DNA of 64,000 bases, from the NCBI GenBank assembly GCA_019634575.1, contig JAHCAY010000001.1, forward strand, positions 1,240,001-1,304,000, read 5' to 3'. Every line of letters starts with the position of its first letter. Position 1 is the first letter of the stretch. Shown here one piece after another: positions 43,396 through 50,272 of this stretch. Source of the stretch: Candidatus Didemnitutus sp. (GTDB taxonomy: Bacteria > Verrucomicrobiota > Verrucomicrobiia > Opitutales > Opitutaceae). A program made the translations under genes and the position numbers. Below the pieces are notes generated by a model that saw only the letters and a program-made list of their open reading frames with translations, was not told where the DNA came from and did no database searches.

Positions 43396-43487
43396 GGCGG
43401 TGAAGGACGCCGCGTGGCCCCGCGAGCGAGTTGCGGGCTGGACACTGCGGAAATTCCGCCAACGCTGCCAGAGCAATCACGCACCCC

Positions 43488-43575
43488 GGAAGGGTGGCAG
43501 AGTGGTCTATTGCGGCGGTCTTGAAAACCGCTGAGGCGCAAGCCTCCGGGGGTTCGAATCCCTCCCCTTCCGCCA
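43488..43575 (+). tRNA. tRNA-Ser (anticodon TGA), CCA encoded; island boundary
   Basis: 88 bases with encoded CCA. Acceptor stem GGAAGGG / CCCTTCC with discriminator G, anticodon loop CTTGAAA (TGA), a long variable arm typical of tRNA-Ser, and a TTCGAAT T-loop. Right after its 3' end begins the island with a serine recombinase. tRNA 3' ends are common integration sites. Confidence 0.97.
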
Positions 43576-43856
43576 CTTTCGGTTAGGTTCGAACCGAGCG
43601 CGATGGCGCTAAAATCGAGTCAACTCGCTGAGAGGCAACATTCGCGAAGAGGAGTGCGTTTTCGGGCCGCAGGATAAGTTCGGAAAATACCCTCGCGCCG
43701 GAGCGAATCCCGGCACCGCCGCAGACGCTTCGCCGAGTGACCTCTAAAATTCCGCGCGTGATTTTTTCGGCGCGTGTGCGATACTGCTCTCAGTCGGAAA
43801 CGACTGGGTGAGGCCAATTGGATCGCCCTCCACATCAACCCTTGGAGGAGTCCAAA
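43576..43856 (+). other. Spacer from tRNA-Ser to recombinase; likely left end of the island
   Basis: 281 bases without a gene. It holds a hairpin directly after the tRNA (TCGGTT 43579-43584 / AACCGA 43592-43597, with the palindrome GGTTCGAACC in its centre), a T6 run near 43762, and a perfect CAGTCG-GAAA-CGACTG hairpin (43791-43806) in the leader of the recombinase gene. The recombinase ATG has a clear GGAGGAG site (43844-43850). The left attachment site should be here or in the tRNA. Confidence 0.5.
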
Positions 43857-45932
43857 ATGTCAGCGATTCAGTCCCTGCCTACCCATGTCCCGACCACCGT
43901 GCCGGTGGCGATCTACACGCGCGTCTCGACCGCCAATCAGGTCGGCGGGCGCTTCGATTCTTGCGAAAGCCAGGCCGTCATCTGCCGCGAGCACATCGCG
44001 AAGCACGCAGCCGACGGCTGGTTCGAGGTCGCATGCTTTTCCGACCCGGCCTACTCGGGCAGTTCGATGAACCGTCCCGGCATCCGAGCGCTCATGCGCC
44101 AGATTGAGGCCGGCGAAGTGAAGGTCGTCCTCATCTTCAAACTCGAGCGTGTCCTGCGCAGCACCGACGAATGGGGGCCGTTCCGCGCTTTCCTCCACAA
44201 GCACCGCTGCAAGCTCGTAAGCCCGACCGAGGACCTGACCGACGAGTCCCCCTCCGGCCGGCTGAAAAACAACCTCCTCATGAGCGTGGCGGAATACGAG
44301 CGACTCAACACGGCTGAGAAGATCCGCATCAAGCTCAACGAGCAGGCCAAACGCGGTTACTGGACCGGTGGCTTGGTGCCCTACGGTTACCGTTACGACG
44401 AAACGCTCCAAGGCTTGAGCCCGGAGCCCGCGGAGGCCGCCGTTATCGTGCGCATCTTCGAGATGGCCGCCCGATTGACGGGTCTCGCGCAGATTGCGAA
44501 CACGCTCAACGACGAGGGCATCCGGACGCGCCCCCGCTACCACCAGCGGCGGAACGGCGAGCGACTGAACATCGGCCAGAAGCGCTTTCGCACCGACATC
44601 CTGCGCCGGCTGATCACGCGCCCGCTCTACGCCGGCAAGGTCCGGATGAACGGAAAGGAATTCCCCGGCCAGCATGCCGCGCTCGTCTCGCCGGAGCTTT
44701 GGGAGCAGGCGAACGCCGCGATCAACAAGCGGATCAACCCGCCCGCGCGGCGCTTTTCCTCCCGCGACAAACACTTCCATGTTCTCAAGGGACTCGCTCA
44801 TTGCGGCTGCTGCGGTCGCGCGCTGATCCCCAACGCCAGCGGCAAACTCGATCCGACCGGCAAGCCCTACCGCTACTACACCTGCGGGAAACTGCACAAG
44901 GAGCGGGGCGATGCGGCCTGCCCGGTGAGGCATGTCGCCGCGGGTCCGCTGGAATTGGCGGTGCTCGGCTTCCTCGGCGAATGCAGCCGGCACCCGGAGG
45001 TGATCGAGGCGACTTTGGAAAGCCTCCGCAGCCGCAGCCAACGCGACCGCACGGTGGTGCGGAATCAACTCACCGAGCTGGAGCAACAACTCGCCGACAA
45101 CGGCACGCAGATCCGCAATTGCGCGAAAGCCATCGCCCAAGGCGGCGTGGCGGCGTTGACCGACGCTCTGCGCGAGGAAGCCGAGAGCCTGCAAGCCACC
45201 CGCCAGCGTCTCATAGTTGATCGTGAGCGCGTTCAGGCCGAACTCTCAGAATGCGAGCAAGGCGGACATGATGCCGAACGCATCCGGCACTCGCTCGCCC
45301 GTTTCGCGGAATTGTTTCCCCAACTTTCCCAGGACCAGCAGCGCGACTTGGTGACGCTCTTTCTGATCCGCGTCGAGGTTCGCCCCGCGAAACCGGCTTC
45401 CGATCAGCCGCCGGGCACGCGGAGCTTGGAATTGCGACTCAAGCTGCGGATCGAGCGCCTCATCGAAGGCATGGAGGAACGGCTCGTGATCGAGCAACGC
45501 GACATGGTGGCGCGTGCTCCGCAGCGCCCGCTTTCCCTCGCTCTCGACGTCGCGCTCGGTTCGGCCGGCAGTGCGGTGCCGGTCCGGATTGTGACGCCCT
45601 TCCCCTGTGAACTCGGTGTGCGCCGCCGCCAACCCGCAGCCCCGATCAAGCCGGCGCAGCACGCGATTCACCGGGCGCGCGCTTGGCAGCGCCGACTGGA
45701 CAACGAACCGGGCCTCAAACGTCTACAATTGGCCAAGGAAGAAAATCTATCCCCGGCCTCGGTCACCCAGCACCTGAAACTCCTTCTGCTCGCCGACGAA
45801 ATCCAAGCTCACCTGCTCAATCTCACTACAGAGCGCGAAGTGCGGCGCTTCAGTCTCAACCAACTGTTGCCGCTCGCCGATCTCCCCTTGGACGAACAGC
45901 GCCGCCGGCTCGATCTGCTCAAAGCCAAATAG
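43857..45932 (+). CDS. Large serine recombinase (integrase)
   Basis: 691 residues from ATG 43857. Resolvase catalytic domain with the nucleophile in YTRVSTANQ (Ser24), LERVLRS and LKNNLLMSVAEYERLNTAEKIR; Recombinase domain (PYGYRYDE; IVRIFEMAARLTGLAQIANTLNDEGIRTR); a zinc ribbon (CGCCGRAL ... YYTCGK ... CPV); a coiled coil (about 415-480); and a C-terminal helix-turn-helix-like stretch (LAKEENLSPASVTQHLKLL). It looks complete. Probably moves this island. It points into the island and lies 281 bases from tRNA-Ser. Confidence 0.94.
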   Translation: MSAIQSLPTHVPTTVPVAIYTRVSTANQVGGRFDSCESQAVICREHIAKHAADGWFEVACFSDPAYSGSSMNRPGIRALMRQIEAGEVKVVLIFKLERVLRSTDEWGPFRAFLHKHRCKLVSPTEDLTDESPSGRLKNNLLMSVAEYERLNTAEKIRIKLNEQAKRGYWTGGLVPYGYRYDETLQGLSPEPAEAAVIVRIFEMAARLTGLAQIANTLNDEGIRTRPRYHQRRNGERLNIGQKRFRTDILRRLITRPLYAGKVRMNGKEFPGQHAALVSPELWEQANAAINKRINPPARRFSSRDKHFHVLKGLAHCGCCGRALIPNASGKLDPTGKPYRYYTCGKLHKERGDAACPVRHVAAGPLELAVLGFLGECSRHPEVIEATLESLRSRSQRDRTVVRNQLTELEQQLADNGTQIRNCAKAIAQGGVAALTDALREEAESLQATRQRLIVDRERVQAELSECEQGGHDAERIRHSLARFAELFPQLSQDQQRDLVTLFLIRVEVRPAKPASDQPPGTRSLELRLKLRIERLIEGMEERLVIEQRDMVARAPQRPLSLALDVALGSAGSAVPVRIVTPFPCELGVRRRQPAAPIKPAQHAIHRARAWQRRLDNEPGLKRLQLAKEENLSPASVTQHLKLLLLADEIQAHLLNLTTEREVRRFSLNQLLPLADLPLDEQRRRLDLLKAK

Positions 45933-45952
45933 GCACAGGGACCAAGGAGTAT

Positions 45953-46315
45953 TCAGTTCCCACTGAAATCCCGCCGCAACCGATAGCGGGCGGCCGATGT
46001 GCGCCCCGTCCGCTCCCCAATTCCCTTCGCTCGCAGGCGAGATAACGCACGGGCGACCTGTGCGGCCGACAGCTCCAGCTCCGACGCCAGCCGCCTCGCG
46101 CCTGTCGCGCCATACCGTGCCAGATACGTTGCGATGGCCCTTTCCGCCGGGTCGGCGATCAAGTCCAGCGTAGTGTGACTGACTGGCGGCGCCGGTGGCG
46201 CCGAACGACGCGGCAGGCACCCGCGCTCCACGATCAGGGCCATGAGTCCGCCGATCCGGCGGAGCACTTCCGATTCAGGCAATCGGTCAAAGCGATTGGG
46301 ATCGAGCATCGTCAT
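45953..46315 (-). CDS. Small winged-helix DNA-binding protein
   Basis: 120 residues from ATG 46315 (MTMLDPNRFDRLPESEVLRRIGGLM); a second ATG lies two codons further. The C-terminal half is a MarR/Lrp-type winged helix: AERAIATYLARYGATGARRLASELELSAAQVARALSRLRAKGIGERTGRTSAARYRL. The N-terminal half is helical with a Pro-rich linker. It converges with the recombinase gene, 20 bases away. A regulator of the island (recombinase or defence genes) is possible but not shown. Confidence 0.7.
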   Translation of the reverse strand: MTMLDPNRFDRLPESEVLRRIGGLMALIVERGCLPRRSAPPAPPVSHTTLDLIADPAERAIATYLARYGATGARRLASELELSAAQVARALSRLRAKGIGERTGRTSAARYRLRRDFSGN

Positions 46316-46600
46316 GATGAACTTCCGGTGGTGGACGCTTGGGGTCCGGGGCGCATCGCGCCCTGGTTAGGCGCGCCGGCGCCCGACGCCGGACGCGTCG
46401 TGGCAAAGCGGCGCAGGGAACGCCGCGCGGAGCTCCGGCGACTCCCTGCCACTCCCGACCCACCCACGCACCAGCCCCGTAACTGCGGTTTGGGAGATCG
46501 GGCGAAGCACTCACCCGGCCGGACTGCAGGTAGCAGTCCCGGAACCAGACAAGGCTCGACCGAGATCTGGGCTTAGTTGAGGTCATCGGGGCAGCGGTCG

Positions 46601-46617
46601 ATGCGGATCATCCGCAT
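46601..46617. promoter_or_regulatory. Perfect 17-bp palindrome, operator-like
   Basis: ATGCGGAT and ATCCGCAT, 8 bp each, around one central C. This size and symmetry fit a binding site for a dimeric regulator such as the winged-helix protein encoded 290 bases away. Confidence 0.4.
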
Positions 46618-47029
46618 TGGACCACGCCCCGGGCCGGACAGGCGAATAGCCAAGACGCGCCGGTTTGCGGCGGGACATGCGGGTAGTTCGCAGCGTGTCG
46701 TCATTGGCAGGTAATTCCGGGAAGGATGACCCAGATCGTCCATTTTGCCAGCCGTTTGGCTGTTCTTTCCTCACCGGCTGACTCGCCGGGCACATCGGCC
46801 CCGGCAGCGCGCGGGCGACCGACGGGAGCCGGGGCGCTGCCACATGACCGGCCCCATCGCGGCCCGCAGTCGTGCTCGGCAACCGGAGGCGCAGGCCGGC
46901 GGCCGAAGCCGACGGTTCCGGGCACGTCTGCGGCTGCCTTGCGACCGTCGCCATCGTTCATCCCGGCCCGTGCATGACCGTGGTGGTGGTCGAGTGGTGG
47001 TGTAGTGGTAGCGTAGTGGTGGTGCCCGA

Positions 47030-47053
47030 CCTTAGGACCTAAGTTTCCTTAGG
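47030..47053. repeat. CCTTAGG repeat cluster
   Basis: CCTTAGG occurs at 47030-47036 and again at 47047-47053; between them CTTAGG-A-CCTAAG (47031-47043) is a perfect palindrome. It lies 163 bases past the hipA stop codon. Function unknown; operator or recombination core are possible. Confidence 0.4.
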
Positions 47054-47215
47054 GGTGGCGTGTCACGCATTCCAGAGGTATTAGGGGCAAGGCGGATGCT
47101 CACCTGGTCGGTGGTAACACAGGTCATCACTTCAAAGCTTCGGAGCAGGTTGTGCTGAGACTTGGTCGAGATCCTTCGCGCCAAACTGTTGATGAAAGCC
47201 AGGAATAGCTTCGGC

Positions 47216-48445
47216 CTATTTCAGGGATTCGATGCCTTCGGACCATGCGTTGCGCATGCGGTCTGCTGTGTCTTTTGCCTGAGGGTCTAGATCGGGCAAA
47301 GTTTCCAACTCCCGGGCAACCTGGGCGACTCCGTCCAAGACCTCGGCCACGATGGTCTTCGCTGCGGCTTCCGTGAGCTGGCACCGCTGCCGGCCGAATC
47401 GCACCAGCCGTTTGGCGTCCGGCCAACGCTTGGTGCCATCCAGCGTCAGCGCCAGACTGTCGTTGGGCAGATAGACGGAGGTCGTGACGATGTCGAAAGC
47501 GGGCGCCAGTGATACCGTGCCGGTCGAGTCGTCGTAGACCACGCCGAAGTTCTTGCGGTGGGCGTCACCGTTGCGCACCACGACAGAAAGGACGAACGAG
47601 CGGAAGAAGCGGGCCAGTTCCGAGGCCGTGCCCTCCGGCCCGCGCAGGCTGCTGGCCAGCGTGGCGGCCAATTGCTCGTAACTGCCCTCATATTTCTCCC
47701 GGGACAACCGGCCGTCGAGCGCGCAGCCGTCCTCGAAGGCGAGGTAGGTGCCGTCAGCCTTGAGGTCGAAGCGCTCCACAATCAACAGATGGCCGCCGGT
47801 CGCGATCTCGACGGGTGGCACCGACAGTCCCGCGCCCTTCGCTGCCTTCAGGCAGAAATACTCGTTGGCCGCCAGCCCCGGATACTTCCCCGCGTCGAAG
47901 GACTTGACGATGTGGGTGGTGCCGTGAGCCGTCACCCGCTCACCCACCGGCACCGGGCTGAACTTGCTGGTCCCCAGACTGCCGTCGTCGCGGATCAGCA
48001 GCTTGGGTTGGACACCCGCGACGCCGGAATACTGGGCGTATCGCTGGAGCAGATCCGCAAACAGTCCATCGGTCCCACGGCTCGCGAGGAGTTCCCGCAG
48101 ATTTTGCGCCGGCACCTGGTCGAGTTCTTCAGGCGACGGTCCGAACCGCAACCGCCCGATCAGGGAGCGGCCGACAATTTCCAACAGGGCGAGGTCATCG
48201 AAAACCGGCAGAGCCTTTGCGAACATGTTGTTGAGCGCTTCCCGGAGGGCTCCTTCCGGCAGGCTCATGTCGAACACCGGATGCAGCACAGAGGCGCGCT
48301 CGGCGTGATACGGTGCGCGGTTGACCGGCATCAGCAACGACACCGCCAACCCTTCGGGCACCCCGTCGTCGTAGACAAAACGGTTCGCCGTGTCCTCGCG
48401 GGTGAGTGCGCCAACGGCGCGCCGGTTGACAAAGACGTTAGCCAC
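47216..48445 (-). CDS. hipA: HipA-type serine/threonine kinase toxin
   Basis: 409 residues from a GTG at 48445 overlapping the antitoxin gene by 8 bp. HipA kinases phosphorylate aminoacyl-tRNA synthetases (GltX in E. coli) and cause dormancy. Seen: N-terminal couple-type domain, SGVAGVQPKLLI (P-loop-like), the ATP-binding Lys in HIVKSF, NEYFCLKAAKGAGL, VERFD, the catalytic loop NGDAHRKNFGV (Asp294), and LAPAFDIVTT (Mg-binding Asp). All active residues are kept. Confidence 0.93.
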   Translation of the reverse strand: MANVFVNRRAVGALTREDTANRFVYDDGVPEGLAVSLLMPVNRAPYHAERASVLHPVFDMSLPEGALREALNNMFAKALPVFDDLALLEIVGRSLIGRLRFGPSPEELDQVPAQNLRELLASRGTDGLFADLLQRYAQYSGVAGVQPKLLIRDDGSLGTSKFSPVPVGERVTAHGTTHIVKSFDAGKYPGLAANEYFCLKAAKGAGLSVPPVEIATGGHLLIVERFDLKADGTYLAFEDGCALDGRLSREKYEGSYEQLAATLASSLRGPEGTASELARFFRSFVLSVVVRNGDAHRKNFGVVYDDSTGTVSLAPAFDIVTTSVYLPNDSLALTLDGTKRWPDAKRLVRFGRQRCQLTEAAAKTIVAEVLDGVAQVARELETLPDLDPQAKDTADRMRNAWSEGIESLK

Positions 48446-48752
48446 CGAGTTTGCCCGGGTTCAGGTTGGCGAGAATGGTGTCGGTCTCGCGGAAGGCCGC
48501 CTGCCGCTCTTCGCGATTGCGGGCGTAGGCCTCGTGCAGCGTCAGCGGTCGACGTGGCCGAACCGCGATTTCCAAACCCAGACGATCCCCGATCTGAGCC
48601 AGCTTTCGGATGCCAAGATCCCCGATGACTCCGTTCTCCAGCTGCGAGATGGTTGCACGGCTCATCCCCAAGCGCCTGGCCAGCTCGGCCTGAGTCAGAC
48701 CTGCTTGCTTTCGTGCGTCTCGAATCATTGTGCCTGTTTGCGCGAAGTCCAT
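48438..48752 (-). CDS. hipB: HipB-type XRE-family antitoxin
   Basis: 104 residues from ATG 48752 (MDFAQTGTMIRDARKQAGLTQ); an ATG at 48770 would add six residues but would lie at the probable transcription start. Helix-turn-helix: RDARKQAGLTQAELARRLGMSRATISQLENG, then a strand region EIAVRPRRPLTL. Binds HipA and represses the operon through the sites at 48753-48768 and 48804-48819. Confidence 0.9.
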   Translation of the reverse strand: MDFAQTGTMIRDARKQAGLTQAELARRLGMSRATISQLENGVIGDLGIRKLAQIGDRLGLEIAVRPRRPLTLHEAYARNREERQAAFRETDTILANLNPGKLGG

Positions 48753-48819
48753 GTATCGTATGCGATGCATTTTCAGGCGATAGGCTGATTCTTCAAGGAA
48801 AATGTATCGCATATGATAC
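48753..48819 (-). promoter_or_regulatory. hipBA promoter flanked by two inverted operators
   Basis: GTATCGCATATGATAC (48804-48819) and, in opposite orientation, GCATCGCATACGATAC (48753-48768 on the minus strand) agree at 14 of 16 positions. They resemble the TATCC-N8-GGATA sites of E. coli HipB. Between them on the minus strand lie TTGAAG and, 17 bases on, AAAATG, a possible promoter. Confidence 0.6.
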
Positions 48820-48877
48820 CCGACGCTCCTTCGCATCCAACTCGGACAATCTTGGCTACGTTCAGACCGGAAGCGAA

Positions 48878-48919
48878 TTGACATTTGCTCATTCGCCGGC
48901 AAACTTGCCGGCGAATGAG
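48878..48919 (+). promoter_or_regulatory. BREX promoter with overlapping 15-bp-arm palindrome
   Basis: A consensus -35 TTGACA (48878-48883) is followed after 17 bases by a weak -10 AAACTT. Over the spacer and -10 lies a perfect inverted repeat: CTCATTCGCCGGCAA (48888-48902), two bases, TTGCCGGCGAATGAG (48905-48919). The first ATG of brxA (48915) is inside its right arm, so the mRNA would be almost leaderless. It is either an operator for a repressor or a hairpin over the start codon. Confidence 0.6.
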
Positions 48920-49709
48920 ACTCGCAACGGGCCAAACCGCTTTTTTCCCTCCTGATCCGCCTCTTGCCACGGCGGGTTTTCGCTTCGGCTCGGTGGGCAC
49001 GCACTCCAGCCGCACGCTGATGTTTTCCGAGTTGGCCGCGGTCTTGGCGCATACCCCGGCGGGGGCTGACCGCGAGGACTACAAGCGCGGAGTGGTCGAG
49101 GACAACTGCCTGGGCAAGTCGACCGCCTCCACCCGCCGCCTGTCGTTTCAGCGCCTCTCTGAACTCTACGCGCTCGATCCTCAGGTGGGCGTGTTCCGCC
49201 TGCTCGTTCGCCTTTGGTTAACGGATGCCGGCTCCCGTCCTCATCTGGCGCTGCTGGTCGCCTTGGCTCGCGACCCGTTGCTCCGCGCGTCGGCCGTTGC
49301 GATCGCTGCCCTCCAGCCAGGAGATGAGTTCAGCCGCTCCGAGGCCGAGGCTGCGGTGCGGGCGGTCACCGAAAATCGCCTTAACGACAACATTTTGGCG
49401 AAGGTCGTCCGGAACTGCGCCAGCTCGTGGGCCCAATCCGGCCACCTTCAGGGGCGCACCTTCAAGGTCCGCCAGCCGGTCCGGCCGCACTACGTCAGCG
49501 TGACCATGGCGCTCGCCCTCGGCTACCTCGCCGGGTTTCGGGGCGAGGCCCTGTTTACGTCTGGCTGGATCGAAATCCTCGACCTCGACCCGGCCGCCGC
49601 CCGCGCCCTCGCGCTTGAGTCCAAGCGAGCCGGCCTGATCGATCTCCGCTTCTCCGACAAAATCGTCGATCTGCGCCTCGAACGCCTCGACCCCAGCTTT
49701 TCCCTCTGA
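48915..49709 (+). CDS. brxA: BREX protein BrxA (DUF1819-like)
   Basis: 264 residues from ATG 48915; a GTG at 48993 just before GTHSSRTLMFSELAAVL is another possible start, as the first 26 residues look unstructured. The rest is helical: SRTLMFSELAAVLAHTP, NCLGKSTASTRRLSFQRLSELYAL, FRLLVRLWLTDAGSRPHLALLVALARDPLLRASA, and DNILAKVVRNCASSWAQSGHLQGR. The Thr-Arg-Arg and Ala-Ser-Ser-Trp motifs and the position directly before brxB fit BrxA, a small DNA-binding BREX component. Assignment rests as much on position as on sequence. Overlaps brxB by one base (TGATG). Confidence 0.8.
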   Translation: MRLATGQTAFFPPDPPLATAGFRFGSVGTHSSRTLMFSELAAVLAHTPAGADREDYKRGVVEDNCLGKSTASTRRLSFQRLSELYALDPQVGVFRLLVRLWLTDAGSRPHLALLVALARDPLLRASAVAIAALQPGDEFSRSEAEAAVRAVTENRLNDNILAKVVRNCASSWAQSGHLQGRTFKVRQPVRPHYVSVTMALALGYLAGFRGEALFTSGWIEILDLDPAAARALALESKRAGLIDLRFSDKIVDLRLERLDPSFSL

Positions 49710-50272
49710 TGTCTCGCATCGAAGAACTCGCCGACCGCTACTCGCGCCATATCTCGACTCCGTGGCAACGCACGGTGTCGGGCGCCCAGCGCGTCATCAT
49801 GGTGGTGTATGAAAAGGAGCTGGAGCGCACCCTGCGCGCGCGGCGAATGCTCTTCGAAAACGCGACCTTGGAGGCCGGCCACACCTGGCATGAGGTCGAT
49901 CTGTCGTCGGTCTTCCCCTCGTGGATGGCGGCGGACGAATACCGGGACGCCTACTTCGCCCAGCCCGAGGACCTCAGCCTGAAGCTCGACTCCGAGTTTC
50001 CCGACCACGTTGCCAGCGAGCTTCGCCGCGCCCTCACCGCTCCGACCGTCACCGACAACACCGTCGTGGCCGTCATGGGCGTCGCGACCTTGTTCGGCTT
50101 GGCTCGTTTCTCCGAGGTGCTCCGCAAAATCGACCGCGACGTCCGCGGTCGCCTTCTCGTGTTTTTTCCCGGTCAGCTCGAAAACAACAACTACCGCCTT
50201 TTGGATGCGCGCGACGGGTGGAACTACCTCGCCATCCCGATCACGCCTTACTCCGACGAATTCACCCCATGA
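49709..50272 (+). CDS. brxB: BREX protein BrxB (DUF1788)
   Basis: 187 residues. Matches DUF1788 along its length, with the family end GRLLVFFPGQLENNNYRLLDARDGWNYLAIPI. A structural BREX part of unknown action, thought to join BrxC and PglZ. Stop overlaps the brxC ATG by 4 bp. Confidence 0.92.
   Translation: MSRIEELADRYSRHISTPWQRTVSGAQRVIMVVYEKELERTLRARRMLFENATLEAGHTWHEVDLSSVFPSWMAADEYRDAYFAQPEDLSLKLDSEFPDHVASELRRALTAPTVTDNTVVAVMGVATLFGLARFSEVLRKIDRDVRGRLLVFFPGQLENNNYRLLDARDGWNYLAIPITPYSDEFTP

Larger units (their letters stand above)
46316..47215. other. About 0.9 kb of island DNA without a convincing gene
   Basis: All open frames here are short, Arg/Pro/Gly-rich and look like shadows. It contains a perfect palindrome (ATGCGGAT 46601-46608 / ATCCGCAT 46610-46617), a hairpin ACTGC-AGGTA-GCAGT near 46521-46535, a G/T-rich stretch with several GTAGTGGT-like units (46980-47023), and a cluster of CCTTAGG-type sites (47030-47053). 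Could be a decayed gene, a structured RNA, or regulatory/attachment DNA. Confidence 0.5.

Noticed and set aside
43579-43597. Hairpin after tRNA-Ser with GGTTCGAACC, considered as a second broken tRNA or attachment repeat
   Set aside because: It resembles a T-arm only over about ten bases, and no other tRNA parts are near. Also no T-run, so not a terminator.
46583-46954. A 123-codon open frame on the minus strand
   Set aside because: The predicted protein is Arg/Pro/Ser-rich, has no fold pattern or start signal and overlaps other such frames on the other strand. Typical of chance frames in GC-rich DNA.
46980-47023. G/T-rich repeats considered as a CRISPR-like or satellite array
   Set aside because: Units are about 8-9 bases, imperfect and without spacers of equal length. 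No cas gene is in the window.
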